Counted from the stretch's first letter, positions 31,396-43,070 are shown. The stretch: DNA of 64,000 bases from Leptidea sinapis (GCF_905404315.1 NC_066288.1:11308501-11372500); one strand, 5' to 3'. Program-made: numbers and translations. Notes: generated from the sequence alone by a model not told the origin.

Positions 31396-31799
31396 CAATC
31401 TAAGAGATCTATTCAATAAAGATTTCCACCTATGTATTGACTCATCACGATATCTCTGAACCCATATAGCGTAGAGAATTGAAATATGGTAGGAATATTC
31501 CGTTCCTCGAGTATAGTTCAGCTGCTAAGAAGTTTTTTTTTTTTACTTTTACATTTTATGAAATTACACCCGCAAGAGTTTTTTTTATTATGAACAGAAC
31601 GTCTGTCGGGCCAGGTAGTACAAAATAAAATAAATAAAAGGAGACAAGTAATTCGAACAGGCGATGACCCAAATAAGTAACAGGACCAACGTTGAGAAGG
31701 AAAACTCTGGATAAACCACAATGGAAAAACAGGAGGGGCAACAAGCAAGGGAAAATTGAACGTAGGGATTATTTTGACATTAGCTTTAAGTTATTTTTC
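31396..31799. other. No gene; possible decayed Helitron 3' end
   Basis: ACAGAACGTCTGT at about 31595 followed by CGGGCCAGGTAG resembles the hairpin and end of the Helitron at 33235-33592, with a damaged CTAG. Confidence 0.35.
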
Positions 31800-32455
31800 G
31801 AAGTATTCCTATGCCTACTATTCGGCTGAGGCAAGTCTTTTGTAGGTCGATGCTAGATCATTTATGCGTCTACTCATACTATGTCAGCTATAAAAACGTT
31901 GAAAAAAATTCAGTTAAGAATTAACCTCTAATTTGAGCACTGCACGCACACTAAGACAAAGTGTCATACAAATCGCGAGTGTAAGACGTAGCTTGTCACG
32001 CACACTAAACTTAATATTCCTGTCTTGTTTTTATCGGTTGTCTAACAGTAAGAGACTCCATCTAGAAATATAAGTTATCTAAGGGGCGATGTCTATACTT
32101 TCACGACAAGATCCCAGAAAATGTTAATGACTTAAATGTAACGAAATTCAAACGAATTGTTAAAAGACGTTTCTGTAATTAAGGTTACTACAAAAAGTAT
32201 CTTTCCCTACTCTGTGCTATAACATAAATGACATTCTTATTGATACCACAGATTGGGAATGGAGCGTCCGCCGTCAGTCGGAATCGTCATTATAAATTTG
32301 ATTGTATCGAAAATAAAAATAAAAGAAGAAGCCCTCTTAGTTTCTTACACCCTTTCCTCAGGTTTGAGGCATTCATTTACGAATGGGTAGTTTTTAACTT
32401 TCAATAAGTGCTTTCATATCATATTTTAAATAAATATATTTGAATTTGAATATTT
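31800..32455 (+). mobile_element. LINE-C 3' end interrupted by a TA-MITE
   Basis: LINE-C coding sequence (CCTACTATTCGGCTGAG ... GTCTTTTGTAGGTCGATG) is split at 31855 by the MITE and resumes with CGATGTCTATACTTTCAC, DKIPENVNDLNVTKFKRIVK, then 3' UTR to the AATATATTTGAATTTGAA tail. Confidence 0.8.
31856..32079. mobile_element. TA-target MITE, family M1, inside LINE-C
   Basis: The ends are GATCATTTATGCGTCTA and GATAACTTATATTTCTA (reverse complement), with TA on each side (31854-31855, 32080-32081). Its relatives are listed at 12002-12234. Confidence 0.75.
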
Positions 32456-33234
32456 AAAAAAGATATTCATTCGTACACATTACCAGGCCGTGTAATATGT
32501 ATCCCAAATAAGGTTACGTCATGTTTTTATATAAACTCTATTTATGTATACAAATCACGTCGTTTAAAAACAAAGCCAAAATATGGAACATGCCACAAGT
32601 TACACCTTAATAAGCTTCTACAGCTATATCTATACATTGCTGCATTTACTCCAGTTGTTTAAAAAATTCTTGGTGAATAAGCAGCAATGTAAAACTTTTA
32701 TTCAGTTCAGGTTACGTATGTTGAATTTAGAAGTTAGAACGCGATTCGGACAGTCGCAATCGACACACGACTTAGGAAAAAAATATGCTTACATTGTCTT
32801 TTAAGAAAACTTTTGACGTTTGCTACCAGACTGCGAATGATATGTCCTTATAAGTATGAGTATATAATAACATTGTTAAAAATAGATAAGGTATCTTGCC
32901 GGTAAAGTAATTACTTCTGTAGTCCACAGACAAAGGCATCTAGGGTGCCAACATAGTCAACTATGAGTTATGCTCGACAGTATGAAGTATGGTTTAACAA
33001 AATGAGTGTTTAATGTAAGTACTACTGCACCTAAATTCGTCAATACCATACAACGTTAAGAATTATACCTATTTAGTGTTTTTCGTTGTCAGTCTAATGC
33101 ATCGCCAGACATGGTATTTTTTCTATAGGAAGAAAATATTGCAATAAAATATAATTTGTCGGTTGACATACAGTCACCATTGTGCCCACTGAGTTTACAT
33201 CATACAAGTTAAAACATAAAATTATACATAGATA
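32456..33234. other. No gene recognised
   Basis: AT-rich, no repeat found. Confidence 0.5.
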
Positions 33235-33592
33235 TCTTAATATATATAAATTACGTGACACGTTGTTTGTCCGCGATGGACTCCTAAACGATTGGACGGA
33301 TTTTAATGGGGATTACTTCATTGCGTGCAGTTTAGTCCAACTTGAGAGATAGGATAGTTTTTATTTCGATTTGGGACCCTTAAATATTTTTATTTTCAAT
33401 ATTTGTTTTGCATGGACATATTTTCTATGAGAGAATTTACGCACGCTTTGACAGTTCTGCTGTGAAACAATTTCATTATCACAACAGGGTGCATATTTTA
33501 CGAAATAATTCTTGATGTTTTGAAATATATATAAATATTGGCAAAACAGTTTTTTTTTCTATCTACAGAACAACGTCTGTCGGGTCAGCTAG
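33235..33592 (+). mobile_element. Miniature Helitron, full length
   Basis: It begins TCTTAATATATATAAATTAC after A (33234), contains GTTGTTTGTCCGCGATGGAC and CCAACTTGAGAGATAGGATA, and ends with hairpin ACAGA-ACAACG-TCTGT (33565-33580), CGGGTCAG, CTAG (33589-33592) before T. All four Helitron hallmarks (TC start, hairpin, CTAG end, A/T target) are present. No coding capacity. Confidence 0.85.
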
Positions 33593-35204
33593 TAAGTTTA
33601 TAAGTTTTTAGTTATGTATTAATTTCTCGTTACGTTAATTTACTAGCTAAAATAACTTTTAATTTATTTAAAATTATATTTAGCGTGACCTCATAATAAT
33701 AGCCCAACTGAAAACCAACGCGACCGCAAACATGCTGAGTTGGGATCATTTTTGTAACGTGTAGGTCGTAAGTATTTTTTCAGATTTTGTTTGTCTCCTT
33801 TATTAGCTTTAGTTTATATAATTTGTGTATATATTTGTACTATACGTTTCAAATAAAAAAAAAAAACATTTTCATTTCAGTTCAATATTAGGCTGGTCGA
33901 CACACAGGATAGACTTTTTCATATAATTGACATTTCCTTTTAAGCAAAAACAAAATTAAAAAGCAAGTGAATGATATTTTAAGTGAACAGGATTAATATT
34001 TTTTATATGTTTAATCTCATAAGTTAACTCTTTTGTTTAAATGTAATGTAATTTTGTATATAATTTAGTTTTAAGACGTCTAATTTTGTGTTTCTTTCCT
34101 CTTTGTGTATGTACATATTGCTTTAGTTATTGTTAAACTTTTTTATTCATCATGTATTAGATACCAGCAACTTTAAAATTAACCTGTGGATAACGGTGTG
34201 GGTTCTCACTAAAATTTAATTTAATATCTAATGTACTTTGAAATTGTAAAATGTATTGTGTGAAGTGTTTGTTATCCCTAAGAAATAAAATTAAATTAAA
34301 AGGCTGAAAAACGCATCTCACCATGGTGCCTCTGATAAGATCCTCGCCCACCACGTGCTTATGTGTATTCATTCATTCGGTTATGGAATCGGTTATTATT
34401 TATATATTATTCAGTTTTCAAATTCATATTAAGAAAGTTTATTTGACGCCTAATAAGGTCGACAACGATCTAATGATTCTTACAAGAGATAAGTCGTGGT
34501 GATAACATACCACCATGACCCACATCACCTGTAATTTATTCTTCACGACCCTTACGGCTGATATATCTGAACAGTAGTTTGTTGTCCCACTGAAGTTAAA
34601 CATCTGAACAATCCCGGGATAGCCAGCTGAATGTTGAAAAATATACAATATTTTCAGCGGGAATTAATAGCATCACTTTGCTCGATAAGCTATTGAGACC
34701 TATATCTCTGGATCAATGGGCTCGTCAAAATAATTGAAATGATTAAATAAATTAAATTAATAAAAATAAATTAAATGAAAAAAAAATTCATGGAATATGC
34801 TTATTATAACTTTTTCCCAATGGGTTAGGCAAAGATTACGGAATTACATTTGTCACGTTTCTGGCCAAATGTAGCTTTTGTTCGACAAATTTACATTTTT
34901 AGAAAACTTATTAACAATATCATTAATACTAACAACATGCTTGGCGTCACGAATTGTGGAAACACTCGCCGCAGCCAATTTACTAAATGTGCCATTTCAG
35001 TATTTAACATAGAAAAACTCATTAAAATTCTGCACACCACCGTTTTGCTAGCCGATGTAGGTCGCCTAAAATGGGCTTTTAATATAAAATAAATTAGTTT
35101 GTTTGTATAACATCGGAACACAGCGAAATAGTTTTGAGAAACATGGAATACTTTTCAATAGCATTCATAACTCATCTCTTAATTTATTTACATTCATTAC
35201 AATT
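33593..35204. other. Long AT-rich stretch, nothing recognised
   Basis: The minus-strand frame at 34439-34648 lies in a slightly more complex segment, but I could not place it in a family. Confidence 0.45.
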
Positions 35205-35584
35205 TGTTATGTTTTTAAAGTACTAACCCACACTTCTTTTGATAATACACAAATGAAATTTGAAAACAAAACTATGTGACCAACTCTAAACTAGAACGAT
35301 GCGGGACTCGAACCCACGACCTCTCGCGTTCCATGCGAGTGCTCTCCCAACTCAGCTAACCGTTCGAGTGACGTATCGTCTTAAAATCTTGTATGCTTTG
35401 TTCAACTCTCGGGTTGTGGCTTCTATAGACTCAACTTCTACAGAATCAACTTTACAGTTGATAACCTGCTCAACCCCAATATTTGCATATTAGGAAATTG
35501 ACTTGAGATGTCGCTCTTGTAAATCTAAACAATTTGTTATGTTTTTAAAGTGATAACCCTCACTTCTAGGATTAATACACAAAT
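35205..35584 (-). repeat. SINE-S, complete unit bounded by block X on both sides
   Basis: In sense (minus) order: block X (AAGTGAGGGTTATCACTTT, 35516-35584); a body of about 150 bases with TTGGGGTTGAGCAGGTTATC; a tRNA-like block (35296-35370); a tail; then a diverged X (35205-35250). The tRNA-like block folds as a full cloverleaf: acceptor GAACGGT/ATCGTTC, D arm GCTG(A/C).../GAGC, anticodon stem CTCGC/GCGAG with loop ATGGAAC, T arm GTGGG-TTCGAGT-CCCGC. The anticodon position reads GGA, yet there is no long variable arm as in tRNA-Ser. It is a tRNA-derived repeat, not a tRNA gene. Confidence 0.8.
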
Positions 35585-35690
35585 AAAGCTCAGTTAGGAG
35601 AGCACTCGCACGGAACGCGAGAGGTCGTGGGTTCGAATCCCGCATCGTTCACAAAATTTTGTTTTAAAATTTGATTTGTGTACATTCGAT
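35585..35690 (+). repeat. SINE-S tRNA-like unit, opposite orientation
   Basis: It is a second tRNA-like block (GCTCAGTTAGGAGAGCACTC, B box GGTTCGAATCC) with tail, lying directly against block X of the minus-strand unit. It lacks the body. Confidence 0.75.
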
Positions 35691-35789
35691 ACATCAAACA
35701 GGAGGAGAAACAAGCATAAATACGGGTCACTTCACACCTGACGGTGTAAGCCTCCATTTTCTTGTAATTCCCTTGCGAGCAACGGAAGA

Positions 35790-36575
35790 AATTCAAATTC
35801 AACTATTTCTATTAAAAATAGGATTATAAAACACCACGGACGAGTAAAATAAGAAAGACTCCGAGTCACCTTACATAACAGTGAGGCTCTAAAACAAGCC
35901 GGTAAACGTGTAAATACATAGGCCCCACGCATACACTTACACTAATACAAGCCGATCGGCCGCCATTATGAGATTTGCCATCGTCTGTGACAGATTAGTT
36001 TGCGTCTCAATAAAATATTTTTAAAATGCCGTCGTGCGTTGTGAGAAAGTGTAAAAACAATACTATAAAAGTATTTGTGGATATATGATTATTTAAGGGA
36101 GAAAAAATTATGTAACCGCACACACACTAGCATAAAGGTGCTTCACTTGCTAATATCACGGCGCGGGGTCCTTCTTTTTTTACTAGTCCGTGTAGAAAAC
36201 TTATTGAACGTCAAAAACTACCACCCATTCAAAATAGACTGCCTCGGACCTGAGAAGAACGGGCGCAAGAAACTCAGCGGGTTTTTTTTATATAAAATAT
36301 GAATTACAATGTGATATCGTACAATAAACATTTATAATTAAAGAGCCTGAGCGTGTTCGCTTCGTTCCCAGTCTGTGGTGTCATTAAGAAAATCGTTTAT
36401 GCTATAGTAACCTTTTCCACACAAACGTTTTTTAACAATTCTTTTAACATTTTCTGGGATCACATTGTAAAAGCATATACATCGCCCAATAAAAGACTTA
36501 CTAACTCGACTTAACCGAGTAGTAGGCATAACTAAAGTTTTACGATGAGGAATAATTTTATTTGTGTTGTCTAGA
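35790..36575 (-). mobile_element. LINE-C 3' end interrupted by a P-like element
   Basis: The tail side (ATTCAAATTCAACTATTTC) is 35790-35834. It resumes at 36193 with the AAGAAACTCAGCGGG block and the C-terminal frame 36338-36529 (RLSRVSKSFIGRCICFYNVI, KKRLCGKGYYSINDFLND). Confidence 0.8.
35835..36192 (+). mobile_element. Non-autonomous P-like element with THAP remnant
   Basis: The inverted ends CACGGACGAGTAAAATAAGA and, in reverse complement, CACGGACTAGTAAAAAAAGA are flanked by a degenerate 8-bp duplication TAAAACAC / TAGAAAAC. Removing the element restores the host LINE-C sequence. At 36027 an ATG opens MPSCVVRKCKNN, matching the M-P-x-x-C-x4-C start of THAP zinc fingers, then a stop about 17 codons in. 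Ends beginning CA, 8-bp target duplication and a THAP domain are P-superfamily traits. At 358 bp it is a miniature derivative. A relative is at 13396-13715. Confidence 0.7.
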
Positions 36576-37590
36576 GTATTTTTAAAGTGAAAACTTTGTT
36601 GGGCACTTTTTGGTAGGAGAAAATCTTATGGGTTCGCTTCACCGACATGCTCATGACTAGATATATACGGAATAAAAAAACGATGAAAACGTGAAATCTC
36701 GTGAGTTTGCGTCACCGAAATGCTTATAGTAGGGTAGCTATACGCTTAGCTTATAGATGTAGTGTGCAAAATTAGTGCTGTGAATATATCTTACAAGTGA
36801 AATTGAATGGATTTAGTGAAAAGTTCAATGTTTATATTATACAGTGCATTGTTGAAATAGTGCTTTTGTTTGATTAATATATTATTAAAAAATATCTTTA
36901 AAAATAAATTGAAATGAATAATTTTATTGGTTTTAAACATTATGAAATTTCAAATTTTAATACTAAAATTTCTAAGTATTCACTTCTATCTTCAGTTTCT
37001 ACAACCACCAATTTTTTATTTCCTTTTGACTGAGTATTTTTCAATTGTAGATACTAATATTGAAATAAGTATTGCAAACCGTTTTAATTAACTCAGTAAC
37101 TGGAACCCATCATGTTATTACAAAAAATTCTTATCAAACTGCACAAGGATTATTTTTACTATTAAATTGGGAAATTATGTTTGTTTTCTTAAAGTTTTTG
37201 AACATTTCATTGATCTTTCTTCAATTCTGATAGAATTTATGGTTCATCACTTTTTATAGCAACCATGGTCTCTATGTTATTATAAACATTGAACATTTAT
37301 AAATTATTTAAAATATTTAATCCTTTCATACTATAATATTTATTTTCTCCTAAACTTGCACCAAGCTGTTAGTAGTTAGTAGCATAAGCAGTTAACAATC
37401 TAATTTATTCATCCTCTAAACGATCAAAGCACTTCAACTTCAATCTAATATATTATGCCTGAAGAGTATCCTTGTCTGAATCTTAACGTATTAAAATAAA
37501 AGGTCAACTCACATCAACATTAAATTTTGTTTCGTTCTTCTAAACACATCGCTACTCCTTGGTAAGCAAGCTACTATGCAAAAGCAAAGT
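36576..37590. other. Long AT-rich stretch, nothing recognised
   Basis: No feature could be supported. Confidence 0.5.
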
Positions 37591-37912
37591 AAAACACACA
37601 TCACATCACAACATCAGCTGGAAGACGTCCACTGCTGGACAAAGGACTCCCCCAAAGATCTCCACGACGATCGGTTCTGCGCTGCCCTCATCCAACATAT
37701 TCAGGCGATCTTGACCAGATCGTCGGTCCATCTTATTCGGGGGCCTACCAACGCTGCGTCGTCTTGTACGTTGTCACCATTCGACTACTTTTCTGCCCCA
37801 ACCGCCATCTGTCCGTCGAACTATGTGCCCTGCCCACTGCCACCAGTTTCGCAATCATTTGGGCTATATCGGTGTCTTCGATTCACCTAACGATCTCCTC
37901 ATTCCTAATAAA
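37591..37912 (-). mobile_element. RTE-type LINE 3' end
   Basis: The minus strand encodes, with frameshifts, RNEEIVR, TDIAQMIAKL, VGRAH, GPTIWSRSPEYVG, GQRRTDRRGDLWGSPLSSSG, followed by a GATGTTGTGATGTGATG-type simple tail, as in RTE elements. Confidence 0.75.
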
Positions 37913-38494
37913 AATAAAACAATAGTCAGTAAAATTAATTCCTCTGTACGAGCATTTTACTACAACAACATTTTGATTAAAAGTTTTGATTGAAAAATAA
38001 AGCAATAAAATAATGTAATAATGAAATAAAGTTAATTTCTTTCAATTTGCAAATTTTCCGCTAATTACAGCGGACATGAGACTTAATGATACCTTTCTAG
38101 TTTGTGGAACATTTATTAAGAATACGAAAATGGCTGAAACAATTTAAAGAAGTATTAAATTACAAATAACTTATGCAAAAAGATACACTGTGCTATTCAT
38201 ATCTCTGCGCTACATCTTCCATTTACCAGACTAATTATTACCTAGAAACATTATTTCATAGTAAAAGCTTAATGCCAATTCACGGGACACGAGTTCAAAT
38301 GTTGTTATAATAGGTCTGGAAAAGTCTTTTCACATACAAATAGTATGTTTAAACTTTTAATGAAATCCCTTTGGCTGTACTATTTGTATCTGGCTAGTTT
38401 TGATGATATTAAAAAGGATAAATTTAGAAAAAAGAAAATCGTAAAATGTTAAAACTATAATCATATGTTTTTCTTTCTATCAAAATGAGTGATT
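37913..38494. other. AT-rich stretch, nothing recognised
   Basis: No feature could be supported. Confidence 0.5.
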
Positions 38495-38775
38495 AGGAAG
38501 GATGCATGTTCTTTTACAACAAGATCCCCGAAAATGTTGAAAACAAAAGTAGAATTGTTAATAAACGTTTGTCTTGTAAAGTTTAATATAACATAAATGA
38601 CGCCCTCAGGCTATTAAATAATAACTTGAATTGAATCATATTACTTTGAAAACATATATTTTTATGAAAAATAAAGCCCGCTGAGCTTGCACCCATTCTT
38701 CTCAGGTCCGAGTAATTCTTTTTGACTTTCAATAAGTGATGCCACATCCCATTTCTAAGTATTTGAATTTGGACC
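38495..38775 (+). mobile_element. LINE-C 3' end, degraded
   Basis: It carries ACAACAAGATCCCCGAAAATG (YNKIPENV region), CATAAATGACGCCCTCAGGC and tail AAGTATTTGAATTTGGA. Confidence 0.65.
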
Positions 38776-38879
38776 GAATTTTTTTGGTGTTCTGAAATGT
38801 GTCGGATATTTTAAAAATTAATAACAAAAAAAGGAAATAATGCAACTAAAGCCGCAAAAAAAAATTGTGAGGTTTATTT

Positions 38880-39345
38880 ATTTTTTATGGAAAGGGAGGA
38901 CAAACGAGCGTACGTGGTAACACCAGAGGAATCACAGGAGCGTTGCCGACCTTTAAAGAAGGTGTACGCGCTTTTTTTGAAGGTACCCATGTCGAATCGT
39001 ACCGGAAACACCGCACAAGGAAGTTCATTCCACAGCTTTGTAGTACGTGGAAGAAAGCTCCTTGAAAACCGCACTGTGGAGGACACATCCAGATGGTGGG
39101 GATGATATCCTAACTTGTGGCGTGTCGTGCGAAGGTGGAATTCGAAGGCAGGAATCAGGTGAAACAGCTCATCGGAACAATTCCCATGATAAATGCGGTA
39201 GAGGACACGCAATGAAGCGATGTCTCTACGCAACGCCAAGTGATCCAGCCGTTCACAGAGCACTGGGTCACCGACAATTCAAGCTGCTCTGCTTTGCTCG
39301 CGGTCAAATGGATCGAGCTGATACTGTGCCAGACCAGAGATGACA
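38880..39345 (-). mobile_element. LINE-B 3' end with a 129-codon frame
   Basis: The minus frame 38874-39263 covers CERLDHLALRRDIASLRVL to KLWNELPCAVFP and GRQRSCDSSGV almost intact, then the 3' UTR. It is 5'-truncated. It has lost WR of HLDVWR but otherwise matches the longest copy closely, so it is relatively young. Confidence 0.8.
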
Positions 39346-39384
39346 GCATTCAAAGAGTGTGTGATCACATTTAAAATAACAAAT

Positions 39385-39665
39385 TTTTAGATTTGAAAGA
39401 GCGACATGTTAATGACTCTCTCAACTCTAAAGTAGATCCTGTAGATAGAGCCACAACCTGAGAGTTAAACAAGTAATATCAAAATTTACTATCTATATGT
39501 ACTCGAACGGTTGGCTGAGATGGTGAGAGTACTCGGACAGAACCCGAGAAATCGCGGGTTCTAGTCCCGCATCGTTCACAAATTTTGGTTACAAATTTAA
39601 TTTGTATAACCAAGCCCAGAAGTGAGGGATTTCACTTTAAGAATAACAAATTGTTTAAAAAGTTG
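39385..39665 (+). repeat. SINE-S, complete unit
   Basis: Body (GAAAGAGCGACATG, CACAACCTGAGAGTTAAAC), tRNA-like block 39515-39578 (B box GGTTCTAGTCC), tail AAATTTTGGTTACAAATTTA and block X (GAAGTGAGGGATTTCACTTT) in order. Confidence 0.8.
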
Positions 39666-39981
39666 AGAGAAATCGGCTGAAAGTGCGTAGTCTTTTATCC
39701 CGATAATGTTCATCACACATGTTTATCCACTCAGCGAGTTTTGGCTGAGAGGTGTTATTGCATTGCGCCCTGACCTGGGCTTGATCTTCAGATTTCCATC
39801 TGTTTGAGTCTCTTTAGAATTTTTAGGCAGTGTCATGTTAATAATTAATATCTGGGTTCTCTGGCAGAAGCGAGGATACGTAAACTACATGTCGCGTTTT
39901 TTGTTGAGTAGTCCTAATATTTCCACCACAATATAGCAACAAGAACCAACCTAAGTCGCAGATACACTGTACAATCCTTTA

Positions 39982-40005
39982 ATATATATATATATATATA
40001 TATAT
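39982..40005. repeat. (TA)12 microsatellite
   Basis: A perfect dinucleotide run. Confidence 0.95.
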
Positions 40006-40109
40006 TTATTCTGTTCTGTCACATTCATTACATATATAGTATTTTGTGTATATAATATGTATACAAAATTATTTTTATATTAAAGATGGCAGACAGTGTT
40101 AAGTGAGAT

Positions 40110-40345
40110 GGTAAGTGTTTTAATGTGTTACTTGTATTGTTTACTGGCACTCCGACAGTTTACCAGGTAGATGCTGAAAACCAGCGCTGCAACCAGTATT
40201 GGTTAACAGCACAAGCTGAGCAACGGCCTTTTCTTTTGCCACACAGCATATTAAGTTAGGATTAGGAATATTATATTAAGTATTTAGATTGTATTTTTAT
40301 GTGTGTGGCATCGAATAAATTTTTCTTTCTTTCTTTATTTCTTGC
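40110..40345 (+). repeat. Possible retroelement 3' end with CTTT tail
   Basis: A moderately GC-rich segment (CTGAAAACCAGCGCTGC, TTGCCACACAGC) ends in GAATAAATTTTTCTTTCTTTC. An AATAAA-like signal plus a tetranucleotide tail suggests a LINE or SINE 3' end. It is a single copy in this window. Confidence 0.4.
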
Positions 40346-40695
40346 ACACATCCTGCAATAAAATATAAATATTCATTTAAGTTTTCATAATGCGAAGTTA
40401 GTTTTCCCCAACCTATTAATTTGAACTCATTTAGTCTTGCTACCCGCAGTTATGGAGAAAAATTATGAAGTCACAATGTATGGTTGAGTTGAGGACTCTC
40501 GTCTGAATTTATTAGACTGCGAGGTTTATTCAATTGTTATTTGTATAAGGGTTGACTTTATTAGTTTTTAATTGTATTTTATTTATTCCATGAAGTTTGT
40601 TCGGCTCAGTTGTTGAATCGATATGAAAGGATTTAATTATGTCTAATGACATTGAATTGCAATTTTCGATATATTTCGATATTTTTTTATTATAA
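40346..40695. other. No gene recognised
   Basis: AT-rich; the frame 40530-40880 is antisense to SINE-H. Confidence 0.5.
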
Positions 40696-41095
40696 TAAGG
40701 TACGAGACGAGCAGGACTTTCAGCTGATGGTAATTGATATGCCCTGCCCATAACAATGCAATGCCGCTCAGGATTCTTGAAAAATAAAAAATTCTGAACG
40801 GCACCACAATTGCGCTCTTTACCTTGAAGATTTCTGCCGTGAAGTTTCTGTTCTGAAGTGAAGAAGTAATGTGTAAGCATTATTGAGATTCGGTCGGAAG
40901 GGCGCCGTAGCTAGTGAAATTACTGGTCAAATGAGACTTAACATCTTATGTCTCAAGGTGACGACCGCAGTTGTGATGCCGTTCAGAATTTATGGATTTT
41001 TAAAGAATCCTGAGCGGCATTGCATTGTTATGGCCAGGGAGTATCAATCACCATCACCTGAACGTCCTGCTCGTCTCGTCCCGTATTTTCATAAA
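40696..41095. repeat. Two SINE-H copies head to head
   Basis: The left copy (40696-40826) is on the minus strand and the right copy (40828-41095) on the plus strand, meeting at GAAGATTTCTGCCGTGAAG. Each keeps the conserved hairpin. Because they are inverted, the whole 400 bp can fold on itself. Confidence 0.8.
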
Positions 41096-41652
41096 ATAAA
41101 TGTTATACTATACCTCCTCTTCAATTCAAAAATATACTATTTAAAAATAACAAGATTCATTTTAACATATAGATATTTTTATTTTTACCATAAAGAGGAT
41201 TTAAAAATAATCTTTCAGAACAATAAATAGAATAATAAATAGCTTAAAGAAATGTATTTAATAATAATAACAAAAGTAATAAATTTCTTGTGAACCTGAA
41301 TTTTTATAAAAAAACAGTAATAATAAAAATGATATGTGTAAAAAAGTATACAGCAAAATTATAATTATTATAAAATTTGTTTTGCAACAGTCATCACAGC
41401 ATAATATTGTTAATAAATAGGTACTATATAACCTTGATATAACTGTTTACATTGCCAGACTTATAAATTAGTTACGCGCTTAAAACCTTCCGGCGTTAGC
41501 TCTTTGCCATAATTACTCATTGAGGTTAAAAAAACAAAGGGAATCGGTTCACGAACTCTTACTTGAAATCATAATATTTACGCTATATACTCAATTAGGT
41601 TCTATACACAAATAAGTTTTATGTAGATAGCTATCATAGTTTTATGATAATA
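41096..41652. other. AT-rich stretch, nothing recognised
   Basis: No feature could be supported. Confidence 0.5.
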
Positions 41653-41808
41653 CTAGCTGATATGGCAAACGTTGTTTTGCCATATAAATTATATATGTAA
41701 ACCTTCCTTAAGCTTCAACAAATATATTACAAAAGATTTCATTGAGATCGGTCGAATAGTTTAGGAGATATTAGGGAACATACAAACATACATTCTCTTT
41801 TATATAGA
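41653..41808 (-). mobile_element. Miniature Helitron, sister of 14620-14785
   Basis: The minus strand begins TCTATATAAAAGAGAATG and ends GGCAAAACAACGTTTGCC, ATATCAG, CTAG (41653-41656) before T. The 5' edge may instead be 41812 because of a repeated GATA. Confidence 0.75.
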
Positions 41809-42668
41809 TAGATAAAACAATTCAAATAAAAAAGCCTTTTTTTCATAAAATAAATCTATCGAGATTTTTTTCGTAATCCTGTTTTCGAACTGCCATAATT
41901 TAGATAAAGAAATGAAGATAAACATGTCAAAAAATTGGAACCGTAGTATTTGTAGAAGTATTTTAAGTAGATTTTCAAAAATGTTAGTTTTTAGGACTAT
42001 AGCGCCTTAATTATACCTTTTGCAGTCTGATAGCGGAACGGTAAAAGTGTGATTTAAGACAATGTTAGAACACTTTTCTTCTAGGTTGAATCTGTCACTG
42101 TCCGATATCTTATCATTGTCCTATTTTACATTGCTGCTCATGCACCACGAATATTTTTAAACAACTGGAGAAATGCTGCAATGTATAGATAAAGCTATCA
42201 TAATATTGTTCAGGTGTAATTTTTGGCATATTTTTATACGACGTGATTTGACTGATGTATAGAATGTCATTGTATATGTCGTAGGTAAATTGTTAAAACC
42301 GTGATGTTACAATCTTACTGTGTCTTGAATTTAATAACTTTGAATCTTAGTGATATTATATATTATTAAGATTTCATTTCTTACAATTTAACGCCCTGGT
42401 TTTAGTGTAATTGTAATTTCACGGGTACAGTGATATTATAATAAATCTAGGTATATTACAAATGAAATTAGCAGTTTGAGATTTAATTTCTCATACGCAA
42501 TATATATATCCACGCAAAACAATAATAGTAAATAGTGGAGCGTGTATGCAATTTTTCATCTGAATTAATTGTTGAAATAGTAGGTGGTGAACAAGGGCCG
42601 ATTTGGTTCTGGCACCGTAATGGCAATGTGCCCTGAAGTCGATTGACAATCCACCGTTTAATTTATAA
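41809..42668. other. AT-rich stretch, nothing recognised
   Basis: No feature could be supported. Confidence 0.5.
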
Positions 42669-42945
42669 CTAGCTGAACCAACAGACGCTGTTCTGTCAAT
42701 AGAAAAAAAAATGAAGTAAGTATTTGTAGGCTAATGTAGTCTAAAGTCATCGGAATTATGTAATAAAAGTTAATTCGTTAAAAGTGAAACAAAAACGTAT
42801 TCTGAATGTTTCTTTTTAAAATATGTAGTATTAATAAATATTACGGCTTGATATCGTATTTGTGAAAATAGCTTTTATATGACCGCTTTATTATTGTCAG
42901 TTTTTTAATGTATCAAAATGTATAATATAGTATTTAATCCTTAAG
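42669..42945 (-). mobile_element. Helitron 3' end, 5' limit unknown
   Basis: Read on the minus strand, ACAGA-ACAGCG-TCTGT is followed by TGGTTCAG and CTAG (42669-42672) before T. This is the same end as 33235-33592. A matching TC start was not located. Confidence 0.55.
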
Positions 42946-43070
42946 AGATGAGATCTTCTGAACGCGGTCGCTCCATTCCCAATCTGTGGTATCATTAAGA
43001 AAGTCATTTATGTTATAATAACCTTTGCCACATAAACATCTTGTAACAATTCTTTTGCCAACGTAGACTT
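42946..43070 (-). mobile_element. LINE-C coding scrap
   Basis: The minus strand carries the KRLCGKGYY-type and NDTTDWE-type region (GGTCGCTCCATTCCCAATCT on plus), truncated on both sides. Confidence 0.65.

Noticed and set aside
35296..35370. Complete tRNA cloverleaf with GGA at the anticodon
   Set aside because: It is part of a dispersed repeat (SINE-S) with many diverged copies, and lacks the long variable arm expected of tRNA-Ser.
37576..37890. 104-codon plus-strand frame
   Set aside because: It is antisense to the RTE LINE C terminus.
40530..41230. Two frames sharing FFKNPERHCIVMGR and ERPARLVPY-like peptides
   Set aside because: The similarity comes from two inverted SINE-H copies; other copies break the frame, so the peptides are incidental.
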